A program made the position numbers and the translations under genes. The notes under the pieces are model-generated. The model searched no databases. It saw only the letters and a program-made list of their open reading frames with translations, and was not told the origin of the DNA. 64,000 nucleotides of DNA from Propionibacteriaceae bacterium. GTDB lineage: Bacteria > Actinomycetota > Actinomycetes > Propionibacteriales > Propionibacteriaceae. Shown here piece by piece: positions 34,967 to 44,417 of the stretch (positions are counted from its first letter, which is position 1; each line of letters opens with the position of its first letter). The DNA lies in assembly GCA_016717345.1 (NCBI GenBank), contig JADKFR010000003.1, forward strand, positions 1 through 64,000, in the 5' to 3' direction.

Positions 34967-35478
34967 GTGTCTCCTCGTTCGACCGAAACGATCCGTTCCA
35001 CCACCGTCTCGGGCGCCACCTTGTCGGTGTCGATGGTCAGGGTCGCAACACCTTCATACCAGGGGGCACGCCTTCCCAGGTCGGCGTCCAGCTTCGCCCT
35101 GACCGCCTTCAACGTATGCATACCGAGTCCCACCAGGCCCAACCGTCGGGTTGCCGCGGCGCTGGACACCCTCAGCCACACGACCCGCTGCCCGGCGAGG
35201 GCGGCCCGGGTCCCGGCGTCCTCGATCGCGGCGCTGCCGAGGCTGATCACGCCCGCGTCCCCGTGCAGCAACGCGAGACATACCGCGGCCTCGGCCTCTC
35301 GTAGAACCGGAGCCGCCAGGCTGGCGTAGGCCTCGGAGAGAGTGAGCCCCAGGGAGTCGGCCAACACCTGGTCGGAGTCCTGATGGCTGACGACGAGGGC
35401 CTCGGCGAGCAGCGTCCCGACCGTGGTCTTGCCCGCCCCAGGGCCTCCCACCAGGACGATGCGGCGGACGGCATTCAC
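34963..35478 (-). CDS. aroK: Shikimate kinase
   Basis: A 171-residue kinase that makes shikimate-3-phosphate. The P-loop GGPGAGKTTVG is at about residues 11-21 and the QDSD acceptor-site motif at about 33-36. The glycine-rich shikimate site is less canonical: LGSAAIEDAG stands where GGG-type loops are common. It is translationally coupled to both aroC and aroB by four-base overlaps, so aroCKB is one unit. Confidence 0.9.
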   Translation of the reverse strand: MNAVRRIVLVGGPGAGKTTVGTLLAEALVVSHQDSDQVLADSLGLTLSEAYASLAAPVLREAEAAVCLALLHGDAGVISLGSAAIEDAGTRAALAGQRVVWLRVSSAAATRRLGLVGLGMHTLKAVRAKLDADLGRRAPWYEGVATLTIDTDKVAPETVVERIVSVERGDT

Positions 35479-36662
35479 CGCAACGTCGACTCGTCCAGCC
35501 GGGCGAGGTAGGCGTCCAGGTTCCGACGGGTCTCGCCCAGCGAATCCCCGCCGAACTTCTCCAGGACGGCCTCGGCCACGACCAGGGCGACCATCGCTTC
35601 GGCAACCACGCCGGCCGCCGGGACGGCGCAGACATCGGAGCGCTGGTGGTGCGCCTGCGCCCCCTCGCCTGTGGCGACGTCGACGGTACGCAACGCCCGC
35701 GGCACGGTCGCGATGGGCTTCATCGCGGCCCGGACGCGCAGCACCTCACCGGTACTCATGCCCCCCTCGGTGCCGCCGGACCGGTTGGACAACCGGGTGA
35801 TCCGGCCGTCGCCTGGAACCATTTCGTCGTGGGCGCGGCTGCCCCGGGTGCGTGCCAACTCGAAGCCGTTGCCCACCTCCACCCCCTTGATGGCCTGGAT
35901 ACCCATCAGGGCGCCTGCCAGTCGGGCGTCGAGCCGACGATCGCCCTGGGTGTGCGAGCCCAGGCCCGGCGGCAGCCCGAACGCGAGCACTTCCACAACC
36001 CCCCCGAGGGTGTCCCCGTCGGACTTGGCCTGCTCGATCTCCGCCAACATGGCGGCGCTCGTGGCCGCATCGAAGCAGCGCACGGGGTCGGCATCGATGG
36101 CGGGGAGATCGTCCGGGGTGGGCAGGTGGGTGCCGGCCGACGCAACGGCGCCGATCGAGACGACGTGGCTGAGGATGCGGATGTCCCCGACCTGGGCGAG
36201 GAAGTTCGCGGCGATGCGTCCCAACGCCACCCGAGCGGCAGTCTCGCGGGCGGAGGCGCGTTCCAGGATCGGCCGGGCCTCGTTGAAGTCGAACTTCTGC
36301 ATGCCGGCCAGGTCCGCGTGGCCGGGGCGGGGACGGGTCAGAGCCGCGTTCCGGGCCAGCCCCGCAAGTTCTTCCGCATCCACCGGGTCGGGGGCCATCA
36401 CCACGTCCCACTTGGGCCATTCGCTGTTGCCGATCAGGACCGCGATGGGTGAGCCCAGCGTCTCGCCGTGGCGAACTCCCGCCACCAGCGTCACGGCATC
36501 AGCCTCGAACTTCATTCGCGCGCCACGCCCGACCCCCAGGCGGCGGCGGGCCAGGGATTCGGCGAGGTCGTCGGTTGTCAGGCCCACGTGGGCGGGAATG
36601 CCTTCGATGGTCGCCACCAGGGCCTGGCCGTGCGACTCCCCGGCAGTGAGGTAACGGAGCAT
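35475..36662 (-). CDS. aroC: Chorismate synthase
   Basis: A 395-residue reduced-FMN-dependent enzyme for the last step to chorismate. MLRYLTAGESHGQALVATIE is the family start and fixes the initiation codon at 36662. RRLGVGRGARMKFEAD, ARETAARVALG and RSGGTEGGMSTGE are typical. It ends in an ATGA overlap with aroK. aroE, often placed just upstream in actinobacteria, is absent here; the gene upstream is an mltG copy. Confidence 0.96.
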   Translation of the reverse strand: MLRYLTAGESHGQALVATIEGIPAHVGLTTDDLAESLARRRLGVGRGARMKFEADAVTLVAGVRHGETLGSPIAVLIGNSEWPKWDVVMAPDPVDAEELAGLARNAALTRPRPGHADLAGMQKFDFNEARPILERASARETAARVALGRIAANFLAQVGDIRILSHVVSIGAVASAGTHLPTPDDLPAIDADPVRCFDAATSAAMLAEIEQAKSDGDTLGGVVEVLAFGLPPGLGSHTQGDRRLDARLAGALMGIQAIKGVEVGNGFELARTRGSRAHDEMVPGDGRITRLSNRSGGTEGGMSTGEVLRVRAAMKPIATVPRALRTVDVATGEGAQAHHQRSDVCAVPAAGVVAEAMVALVVAEAVLEKFGGDSLGETRRNLDAYLARLDESTLR

Positions 36663-36708
36663 GGGCGTCAGTCTGTCACGGGTCGGCGAAGGGTCGCCAA
36701 AGCCGGCC

Positions 36709-37851
36709 TCAGGCGCACTTCTTGCGGTTCTCGTCGCTGGCGGTGCACCAGGCCTGCAACTTCGCCACACTGACGAGGTGGCCCTCGTAGGTGGCATTGA
36801 ACTCGGTCTCGCCCGTCTCCAGGTTCACCGGCTGGAAGTACAACCAGTCCCCCTCAGCAGGAGTCACCGCGGCCTCCAGCGCCTTGCGCGCCGGGGATGA
36901 GATGGGGGCGGGCGGCAAACCGGGATGAAGGTAGGTGTTGAAGGGCGAATCCACCTGGCGTTCGGCCTCCGTCGTCCACACCGACCCGGTCTTCCCAACG
37001 GCGTAGGCGACCGTGGAGTCCATCTGGAGGTTCATGCCGGCCTTCAGCCGGTTGTAGATGACCCGTGCGACCTTGGGACGGTCATCCGCCCGGAACACCT
37101 CGCGCTCCATGATGCTGGCCACGATCAGCGCCTTGTAGGCGCTGGTGCCGGCCTTCTTCGCGGCCGCCTCGAAGTCCATGTCGTCGGCCACCTGGTTGAA
37201 CTGGGCTGTCGCCAACTTGATCACCTTGGTGGCATTGGGCTTCTCGGGCAGTTCGTAGGTGTCGGGGAAGAGAAAGCCCTCGGCACCGTTCTTGGCCCAC
37301 GTCGGCAGCCCGAGTTTCTTCCAGTTCTTCAGCGCGTCGTTGAACTTCTTCTCCGACAGGCCGGACGCTTTCGACATCGCCTTGACCATCTGGGAGAGCC
37401 GCTGGCCCTCCTTCAGCGTCATGTTGGTGCGCATGATGTTCTTGGGATCCAGCAGCATCGCCAGGGCGAGCTTGGCCGGCAACTGGGTCTTGAGCAGATA
37501 CTTGCCGGCCTGGATGGAGGTGGAGTCGGCATTCGCGGCCGCCTCACGGTCGAAGGCCTTGGCGGCCTTGATGACGCCGGCCTCGACCAGGATGTCGGAG
37601 ATTTCTGACACGCTGGCGCCCTTGGGAATCGTGACCTCCACCGGCTGCACGCCCTCACCGATGTAGTCCTCCGCCGTCCGGAACTCCATCCAGGCGTTCC
37701 AGCCCTTGCTGTAGACGAACCAGGTCCCACCCATCAGGATGCTCAGCGACAGCAGGACGGCGAGGCCGCTGCGAACCCGGATCCAGATCTCCTTGCCGAT
37801 CCAGCGTCCGGTTTCGGGATCCTTGAGTTCCCGGGTGAACCGGTTAGCCAT
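36709..37851 (-). CDS. mltG: Endolytic murein transglycosylase MltG, copy 1
   Basis: A 380-residue membrane-anchored lytic transglycosylase that cuts nascent glycan strands. A cytoplasmic N-terminus (about 25 residues) precedes one transmembrane helix (about 28-48), a LysM-like segment, and the YceG/MltG domain. GFLFPDTYEL and ASIMEREVF, with the catalytic Glu at 249, are conserved, followed by IYNRLKAGMNLQMDSTVAYA. The protein ends with a Cys-containing tail (LQAWCTASDENRKKCA) shared with the neighbouring paralogue. It lies 84 bases after copy 2 and 46 before aroC. Confidence 0.92.
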   Translation of the reverse strand: MANRFTRELKDPETGRWIGKEIWIRVRSGLAVLLSLSILMGGTWFVYSKGWNAWMEFRTAEDYIGEGVQPVEVTIPKGASVSEISDILVEAGVIKAAKAFDREAAANADSTSIQAGKYLLKTQLPAKLALAMLLDPKNIMRTNMTLKEGQRLSQMVKAMSKASGLSEKKFNDALKNWKKLGLPTWAKNGAEGFLFPDTYELPEKPNATKVIKLATAQFNQVADDMDFEAAAKKAGTSAYKALIVASIMEREVFRADDRPKVARVIYNRLKAGMNLQMDSTVAYAVGKTGSVWTTEAERQVDSPFNTYLHPGLPPAPISSPARKALEAAVTPAEGDWLYFQPVNLETGETEFNATYEGHLVSVAKLQAWCTASDENRKKCA

Positions 37852-37935
37852 GTGTCGACGTCCTCTCGTGCCAATGCTGACGCAAGAAACAGTAACCGAC
37901 CGGGCAATGCCTCCCCACCAACCCGGTGGCTGCGG

Positions 37936-39060
37936 TCACGCGCACTTCTTGGCGTTGGCGTCGCTCTTCTTGCACCAGGCCTGCAACTCCGCGGCGGCCT
38001 GGCGATGCTCGGCCAGAGTGGTGCTGAACCGGGTCTCGCCGGTGTCGAGGTTGACCGGCATGAAGAAGAGCCACCGTCCGTCGGCGGGGGCGATGGCGGC
38101 CTTGAGGGCGGCCTTGGCCGGAGAGGCGATCGGGCCGATCGGCAGGCCGACGTGTTTGTAGGTGTTGTAGGGAGAATCGCTGTCCCGTTCGGCCTTGGTC
38201 GTCCAGACCGTCCCGGTCTTGCCCGCGGCGTAGGCCACTGTCGAATCCATCTGCAGCATCATCCCGGCGTCGAGCCGGTTGTAGATCACCCGCGCCACTT
38301 TGGCCCGGTCCTGATCGCGGAAGACTTCGCGCTCGATGATGCTCGCCACGATCAGGGCGTCATAGGGGGTCACCCCGAGCGCCTTGGCCCGGGTGGCGAA
38401 ATCCAGCTCAGCCGTGACGTCGTTGAAGCGGGTGGTCGCGAGGCCGATCATCGTGGACGCCGACGGTTCATCCGGTACGGCGTAGGTGTCGGGAAAGAGG
38501 AAACCTTCGGCCGTTCCGGTGGCCCAACTTGGCAGGTCGAGACCCTTCGCGCTCTTCAGCAGCGCCTCGAACTCCTTGGCCGGAAGGTCGCTGGCCTTGC
38601 TCATGACCTTGACGTGGTCGGCGAGCCACTTGCCCTCACGCAGCGTGAAGGTGGTGCGCTGCAGATGGGACGGATCCAGCAGCATGGCCAGGGCTTCGGC
38701 GGCGGGGAGTCTGGTCTGGAGCAGGTACCGGCCGGCCTGGATGCCGTTGGCCTCGGGGTTCTGGCTGGCGACTCGGGTGAAGGCCTCGCGGGAGGCCACC
38801 ACGTCCGCAGCCACGAGCAGGTCGCCGATGCCGGTCAGGGTGGTGCCCTTGGGGACGGTGACTGTGACGTCGGCCTCCCCCGGGCCGGGGTAATCCTTCA
38901 CACTGAAGAGGCCGGCGAACTGCTGGCGGGCCACCAGGTAGGCGCCGAGTCCGCCCCCGAGCAGGACGGCGAAGGACACCGCGACGGCGATCGCGGCCTT
39001 GTGACGGCCGAAGAAACCAGGCCGAGGTTCGGTGGGCTCAATGGCACGGCGGGCGGTCAT
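37936..39060 (-). CDS. mltG: Endolytic murein transglycosylase MltG, copy 2
   Basis: A 374-residue paralogue of the downstream gene. It has a short cytoplasmic N-terminus, a transmembrane helix at about 22-44, then the MltG domain with GFLFPDTYAV, ASIIEREVF (catalytic Glu at 243) and IYNRLDAGMMLQMDSTVAYA. Its C-terminus LQAWCKKSDANAKKCA has the same two cysteines as copy 1. Its ATG overlaps the ruvX stop (TGATG), the standard alaS-ruvX-mltG position. It is thus probably the ancestral-position copy, with copy 1 as the duplicate. Confidence 0.92.
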   Translation of the reverse strand: MTARRAIEPTEPRPGFFGRHKAAIAVAVSFAVLLGGGLGAYLVARQQFAGLFSVKDYPGPGEADVTVTVPKGTTLTGIGDLLVAADVVASREAFTRVASQNPEANGIQAGRYLLQTRLPAAEALAMLLDPSHLQRTTFTLREGKWLADHVKVMSKASDLPAKEFEALLKSAKGLDLPSWATGTAEGFLFPDTYAVPDEPSASTMIGLATTRFNDVTAELDFATRAKALGVTPYDALIVASIIEREVFRDQDRAKVARVIYNRLDAGMMLQMDSTVAYAAGKTGTVWTTKAERDSDSPYNTYKHVGLPIGPIASPAKAALKAAIAPADGRWLFFMPVNLDTGETRFSTTLAEHRQAAAELQAWCKKSDANAKKCA

Positions 39061-39542
39061 CAGTGGTCGTCCTCCTCAGGCTCGGTCGAGGCAGCGGAAT
39101 AGGCCTCCCCGGGCGGCAGTCCGGTGGACCGCTCGTGATCCAGGGCAGCTTCCAAGATAGCGACCGCCGCCGCCTGGTCGATGACGCTGCGCTGCCGACG
39201 CGTGTTTCGCCCCGCACTGCTGAGCCGTCGGGAGGCGGTCACGGTGCTCAGTCGCTCGTCGACCAGCCGGAGCCTGACACCGGGCAGGGCCTGGGCCAGC
39301 TCGCCCGCTGCCTGGCGGATCGACGCGGCCGCGAAGGATTCAGTCCCGGCCAGGGTCCGCGGCAAGCCGAGCAGGACCTCAAGGGGTTCGTACTCGGCCA
39401 CCAAAGCGGCGATCCGAGGGAGCGCTGCCGGCCCGGCCGGGACGGTCTCCACCGGGTGGGCAAGGATCCCCTCGGGATCGCAGGCAGCGACCCCGATCCG
39501 GGCCTTGCCCCAGTCGAGCGCCAGCCGGACTCCGCGACGCAT
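39060..39542 (-). CDS. ruvX: Putative pre-16S rRNA nuclease / Holliday junction resolvase-like RuvX (YqgF)
   Basis: A 160-residue RNase H-fold protein. The first catalytic motif is LALDWGKARIGVAACD. LLGLPRTLAG with the second-strand motif and LVDERLSTVTA are present, and VIDQAAAVAILEAALD provides the last acidic residues. It is thought to trim 16S rRNA precursors. It is five bases after alaS and overlaps mltG, the typical alaS-ruvX-mltG order. The C-terminal tail is acidic. Confidence 0.93.
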   Translation of the reverse strand: MRRGVRLALDWGKARIGVAACDPEGILAHPVETVPAGPAALPRIAALVAEYEPLEVLLGLPRTLAGTESFAAASIRQAAGELAQALPGVRLRLVDERLSTVTASRRLSSAGRNTRRQRSVIDQAAAVAILEAALDHERSTGLPPGEAYSAASTEPEEDDH

Positions 39543-39547
39543 CCAGC

Positions 39548-42198
39548 TCAGCCCTGCAGGGCTTGCCGGACGGCGGCCAACGCCGCCGAGGCACCGGCGG
39601 CGTCCGTCCCACCGCCCTGGGCGAGGTCGTCCCGCCCACCGCCCCGGCCTCCGAGCCGGGGGGCCCCCGCCGCGACCAGGGCTCCGGCCTTCGCCCCCAG
39701 CACCCGGGCCGCAGCAGTGGTGGCCACGATCAGGACGGGTTTGCCGACGCCTCCGACGAGGGCGACCACCCCGGGGCGTTCTCCCAGGGCCGTGCGGGTC
39801 TCGATGGCCAGCGTGCGCAGGTCCTCGGCACCGACGCCGACCAGTTGCTGGGCGACGAGGTCGTAGGGGCCTGCGGTGCCGGCCGCGGCCACCAGGGTCG
39901 GGACCTGGGTCAGCACCTCCTTCGAGCGCAGGGCGGCGATCTCCTTCTCGGCGGACTTGACCTGGGCCACCAGTTTCGCAACCCGGTCGGTGAGCTGATC
40001 AGGCTGGACCTTGAGGAGATCGGCCAGATTGGCCACCAGGGCACGCTCCTTGGCGAGGTGGGAGAAGGCGTCGGCGGAGACGAAGGCCTCCACCCGTCGC
40101 ACCCCGGAGCCCACCGAGGATTCCCCCAGCAGGCTCAGCAGGCCGATCTGCGACGTGCGCTCCACGTGGGTTCCCCCACACAGCTCGCGAGACCAGGGCC
40201 CGCCGAGTTCGACCATCCGCACGATCTCGCCGTACTTCTCGCCGAACATCGCCTGGGCCCCCAGAGCCTTCGCCTCGGCCAAGGGCAACTGCGTCGCGGT
40301 GACGCTGAAGTCGGTGCGGATGGCCTCGTTCGACAGGCCCTCCAACTCCTCTCGCATCATCGCTGACAGCGCCTGCTGGCTGGAGAAGTCGAAGCGGAGG
40401 TAGCCGGGCCGGTTGTACGAGCCGGCCTGAGCGGTGGTGGGCCCCAGGATCTGACGCAAGGCTGCGTTCACGATGTGCGTCGCCGTGTGAGCCTGGCTGG
40501 CGCTGGCGCGCGCTGCGGCGTCCACCGCGGCGACGACAGGCATCCCGGTCGCGAGCTCGCCGTCCTCGATCCGGACGCGGTGGACCACGAGGCCCTGGAC
40601 CGGACGCTGGACATCCAGCACGTCGAGGGAGAGGCCCGACCCGGTGATGCTGCCGCTATCGGCGTCCTGGCCGCCGGCTTCGGCGTAGAACGGGGTCTGG
40701 TCAAGGACCACTTCGACGACCTCGCCGGGACGGGCACGCTCGACGAGCCGGCCGTCGGCGATGATGCCGCGCACCGTCGCGTCGCTGGTCAGATCGGTGT
40801 AGCCGAGGAAGGGCACCTCACCCGCCGCTCGCAGCTCGCGATAGGCCTCGACGCTGACGGTCCCGCCCTTCTTGGCGCGAGCGTCGGCCCGGGCACGTTC
40901 CTTCTGCTCCTGCATGAGCCGGGTGAAGCCCTCGCGGTCCACCTGCAGGCCCTGTTCGGCCGCCATCTCCAGGGTGAGATCGATCGGGAAGCCGTAGGTG
41001 TCGTGCAACTGGAAGGCCCGCTCGCCGCTGAGCGTGCCGGCGTGCTCAGCCTTGGCCTGGCCGGCGGCGAGGTCGAAGATCTGCGTACCCGAGGCCAGGG
41101 TTCGGCGGAACGCCTCCTCTTCGGCGTAGGCCACCTGGGAGACCCGTTCCCACTGGGCGGTGATGTCCGGGTAGCCGGGAGCCATCTGGTCTCGGCTGAC
41201 CGGCAGCAACTCCGGGAGCACCGGCTCGTGGACGCCCAGCAGCCGCATCGCCCGGATACTGCGCCGCAAGAGGCGCCGCAACACGTAGCCCCTCGCCTCA
41301 TTGCCGGGCGTCACACCGTCGGTCATCAGCATCAGCGAGGACCGCACATGGTCGGCGACCACGCGCATCCGGACGTCGTCGTCCCCCCCAGCGCCGTAGC
41401 GCCGGCCCGAGACCTCCGCGGCCTTGGCGAGGACGGGGTATACCTCGTCGATTTCGTACATGTTGTCGACGCCCTGCATCAGGTAGGCGACGCGTTCCAG
41501 ACCCATGCCGGTGTCGATGTTCTGCGACGGCAACAGCCCGGCCACGTCAAAGTCCTCCTTCGACCGGACGGCGGAGAGCTCCTCGGTCTGGAACACCAGG
41601 TTCCAGATCTCAAGGAAGCGGTCCTCATCGGCGATCGGTCCGCCATCGGCGCCGAACTCCCGGCCCCGGTCGACATAGATCTCCGAGCACGGGCCACCTG
41701 GACCCGGGAACCCCCATGTGCCAGTAGTTGTCCTTCAGGCCCCGTCGCTGGATCCGGTCGGCGGGGATCCCGACCTCGCGCCAGTAGCGACGCGGCCTCG
41801 TCGTCGTCGAGGTAGACGGTCACCCAGATCTTGTCGGCGTCGAAGCCATAGCCGCCCTCGTCGATGGGGTTCGTGATCAGGTCCCAGGCATAGCGGATCG
41901 CGCCGGCCTTGAAGTAGTCCCCGAACGAGAAGTTGCCGTTCATCTGGAAGAACGTCCCGTGTCGGGTGGTCTTTCCCACCTCGTCGATGTCCAGGGTGCG
42001 GACGCACTTCTGGACGCTGGCGGCCCGCTTGAAGGGGGCCGTCTCGGCGCCGGTGAAGTAGGGCTTGAACGGCACCATGCCGGCATTGACGAACAGCAGC
42101 GTCGGGTCGTTGTAGACCAGGGAGGTCGACGGCACCACGGTGTGGTCACGCTCGGCGAAGAAGTCGAGGAAGCGCTGGCGAATGTCAGCGGTTTTCAT
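39548..42198 (-). pseudogene. alaS: Alanyl-tRNA synthetase with two single-base frameshifts
   Basis: The gene charges tRNA-Ala. Frame 1 from 42198 gives RQRFLDFFAERDHTVVPS through WVTVYLDDDEAASL. Near 41,784-41,786 one extra base moves the alanyl-tRNA synthetase sequence (WREVGIPADRIQRRGLKDNY) to the next frame. Near 41,703-41,705 a second extra base (one G too many in GGG) moves it again to GPGGPCSEIYVDRGREFG and on to the C-terminus. Removing two bases from the 2,651-base span leaves exactly 882 codons plus a stop, the normal length. The editing domain (HTATHIVNAALRQILG, ELCGGTHV) and C-Ala domain are intact. Because the enzyme is essential, a sequencing or assembly error is more likely than true loss. 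Confidence 0.9.
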
Positions 42199-42273
42199 GA
42201 TGGTCCTTCAGACGGTTGACGGCGCACAGGCGCCACGGACGGACGGGCGGTGGAGCTCCTGGACGGCCGGGGT

Positions 42274-42504
42274 TCAACCGTCCAGGCCGAGAGCCTCACG
42301 CAACTCGCCCTCACGCTCGTCCATGGCCTCACCCATGGTAGTGAGGAATTCGCCGACCCAGTTGGTGGCTGTGGCCCTGGTCTTGTCGAGCTGGGTGGCC
42401 ACACCCTTGGGAGTGAACCGCTCGTAGTACTCGCGTCCCTTGAGGACCACCAGGGCCGTGAGACCGACTCCCACGGCGAACCACAGGAAGCGCCTGCCCA
42501 TCAC
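42274..42504 (-). CDS. Small membrane-anchored protein (DUF6167-like)
   Basis: A 76-residue protein with an N-terminal transmembrane segment (RFLWFAVGVGLTALVVL, about residues 5-21). A charged amphipathic tail follows that includes ERFTPKGVATQLDK and an acidic end. Position just upstream of alaS, coupled by ATGA to the DUF948 gene, matches the small DUF6167-type proteins found there in actinobacteria. The family call rests on size and context; the function is unknown. Confidence 0.65.
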   Translation of the reverse strand: MMGRRFLWFAVGVGLTALVVLKGREYYERFTPKGVATQLDKTRATATNWVGEFLTTMGEAMDEREGELREALGLDG

Positions 42505-42884
42505 TTGGCCCTCTTCGCCTTCGTGCCCGAGATCGCCTGCCGCACGCCGTAGGTGAACGCAGCGGTCTTGATCATCGGCCCACCCAGGGTGGACATGAAC
42601 AGCGTCGAGAGTTGGGCGGCGTTCTCACTCACCACCGTCGCGTGGGCGCTGACCTTCGAGACGTCCTCAGTGACCAGGCTGAGCTTGCCCAGTTCGGTGT
42701 TGGTCGCCGACACCGTGCCCTTGAGCTCCTGCAGGATCGGGACGGAGTTGTGACCCACGTCGCGCACGAGCAGGCGGAGCTCCTCCAGCACCCGCCCGAG
42801 CTTGAGCAGCGGAACGGCGCAGAACGCGACCAGTGCGACCGCAGCCACCGCCGCAATGAGTCCGGCGACCTCTCCAACGTTCAT
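42501..42884 (-). CDS. DUF948 domain protein
   Basis: A 127-residue protein with one N-terminal transmembrane helix (about residues 5-26, VAGLIAAVAAVALVAFCAVPLL). A long helical region follows, with LGRVLEELRLLVRDVGHNSV and TNTELGKLSLVTEDVSKVSA, the DUF948 pattern of a membrane-tethered coiled coil. A basic KAKRAK tail ends it. The start at 42884 places the membrane helix at the N-terminus; upstream open frame lacks family features. Function is not established. Confidence 0.75.
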   Translation of the reverse strand: MNVGEVAGLIAAVAAVALVAFCAVPLLKLGRVLEELRLLVRDVGHNSVPILQELKGTVSATNTELGKLSLVTEDVSKVSAHATVVSENAAQLSTLFMSTLGGPMIKTAAFTYGVRQAISGTKAKRAK

Positions 42885-42924
42885 GGTTTCAACCCATCTC
42901 GGTGAGCATGATGACGGGTGCAGC

Positions 42925-44334
42925 CTAGTGCACCTCGGGCGGGCGGCGTCCGAGCAGGCGCTCGATGGTGGCCAGCCGCTCGGCCAGGGCGGCCTCGTTC
43001 CCGTGCTCGCTCGGCTGGTAATAGCGGGCGTCGACGAGGTCATCGGGCAGGTACTGCTGGGCTGCTACGGCATGCACCGCGTCATGCGCGTACTGGTAGC
43101 CCTTGCCGTGGCCGTAATCGCCGGCCGAGGCGTAGTGCGCGTCCCGCAGGTGCGCGGGCACAGCCTGGCTGCGACCGGCCCGGACGTCGGCCACCGCCGC
43201 GTCGATGGCTTTGATCACCGCGTTCGACTTGGGGGCCAGGGCACAGGCGATGACCGCGTGCGCGAGGTTGATCCTGGCCTCGGGCATCCCGATCAGAGCG
43301 ACCGCCTGAGCGGTCGCCACGCAGGTCTGAAGCACCGACGGGGCGGCCAGCCCGATGTCCTCACTGGCGAGGATGATGAGCCTTCGGGCGATGAACCGCG
43401 GGTCCTCTCCCGCCTCGATCATCCGTGCCAGGTAGTGCAGGGCAGCCTGGACGTCCGACCCGCGGACCGACTTGATGAAGGCACTGATGACGTCGTAGTG
43501 CTGATCACCGTCCCTGTCGTAGCGCACCGAGGCGCGGTCGACGGCAGCCTCCAGGACCGCCGAGTCGATCCGGGTGGTGCCGTGGGCCTCCGCCCCCGCC
43601 GCCGCCTCTTCGAGGTAGGTCAGCGCCCGGCGGGCGTCCCCACCGGCAAGCCGCAGCAGGCTCTCCTCGGCCGGCGGATCCAGCTCGAAAGCACCCGCCA
43701 ATCCGCGCTCGTCAGCCAGCGCCCGATGCAGGAGGGCTCGCAGGTCGCCCGCTTCCAGGGGCCTGAGCGTGAGCAGCAGCGAGCGTGACAGCAGGGGGGA
43801 GATCACCGAGAAGGACGGGTTCTCCGTGGTCGCCGCGATCAGGGTCACCAACCGGTTCTCGACCGCGGGCAGCAGGACGTCCTGTTGGGTCTTGGAGAAG
43901 CGGTGCACCTCGTCAACGAACAGCACGGTGCTGACCCCTCTGGCCAACTCGCGGCGGGCAACCTCCAATTCGGCGCGCAACTCGCGGACGCCGGCGGTCA
44001 CCGCCGAGATCTCCACGAACCTGCGGTTGGTGGTGTGCGACACGACGGAGGCAATCGTGGTCTTCCCGACCCCCGGCGGCCCCCACAGGAAGACCGACAT
44101 CGCCGTCGTCCCCTCAGCCAGGCGGCGAAGTGGCGCTCCGGGCGCCAGCAGGTGCTGCTGGCCCACGATCTCGTCGAGGCTCCGGGGGCGCATCCGCACT
44201 GGGAGCGGCAGATCCTGATGGGCGGCACCGGTCAGCGATCCCAGCGGCGGAGCCCCGGCCCCCGGGGCGGACGCGGCCGCCACCGGATTGCCGAACAGGT
44301 CCTCGTCCACCTCGCTGACGCTACACCGCCGCAA
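42925..44334 (-). CDS. rarA: Replication-associated recombination protein A (RarA/MgsA)
   Basis: An AAA+ ATPase of the clamp-loader-like RarA family that acts at stalled replication forks. Features in order are RMRPRSLDEIVGQQHLLAPG, Walker A GPPGVGKTT, FVDEVHRFSKTQQD (Walker B), ATTENPSFSVI (sensor 1), a helical lid, and the C-terminal tetramerisation region with HYLARMIEAGEDPRFIARRL. The start is uncertain. TTG at 44334 has GGAAGG upstream; GTG at 44310 would begin VDEDLFGNPV, nearer the usual N-terminus. It precedes the DUF948-alaS block, a conserved order. Confidence 0.92.
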   Translation of the reverse strand: MRRCSVSEVDEDLFGNPVAAASAPGAGAPPLGSLTGAAHQDLPLPVRMRPRSLDEIVGQQHLLAPGAPLRRLAEGTTAMSVFLWGPPGVGKTTIASVVSHTTNRRFVEISAVTAGVRELRAELEVARRELARGVSTVLFVDEVHRFSKTQQDVLLPAVENRLVTLIAATTENPSFSVISPLLSRSLLLTLRPLEAGDLRALLHRALADERGLAGAFELDPPAEESLLRLAGGDARRALTYLEEAAAGAEAHGTTRIDSAVLEAAVDRASVRYDRDGDQHYDVISAFIKSVRGSDVQAALHYLARMIEAGEDPRFIARRLIILASEDIGLAAPSVLQTCVATAQAVALIGMPEARINLAHAVIACALAPKSNAVIKAIDAAVADVRAGRSQAVPAHLRDAHYASAGDYGHGKGYQYAHDAVHAVAAQQYLPDDLVDARYYQPSEHGNEAALAERLATIERLLGRRPPEVH

Positions 44335-44354
44335 CGGCCACCTTCCCGACTGCC

Positions 44355-44383
44355 TTGCGTTCAGACAGTTAGCGATATATCGT
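44355..44383 (+). promoter_or_regulatory. Promoter of the PadR regulator gene
   Basis: A -35-like TTGCGT at 44355-44360 is separated by 17 bases from a -10-like TATCGT at 44378-44383. The -10 overlaps an inverted repeat, which suggests repression of this promoter. The predicted leader of about 28 bases contains GAGGAG before the ATG at 44418. Confidence 0.5.
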
Positions 44384-44384
44384 T
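44371..44384. promoter_or_regulatory. Probable PadR operator (inverted repeat)
   Basis: AGCGATATATCGTT is a nearly perfect palindrome (one mismatch) with the core CGATATATCG. It is AT-rich in a GC-rich genome and lies over the -10 box of the padR-type gene. Such sites are typical targets of PadR-family repressors, so autoregulation is likely. Confidence 0.55.
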
Positions 44385-44417
44385 GACCTAACGTTGATTG
44401 ATCGTGAGGAGATCACC

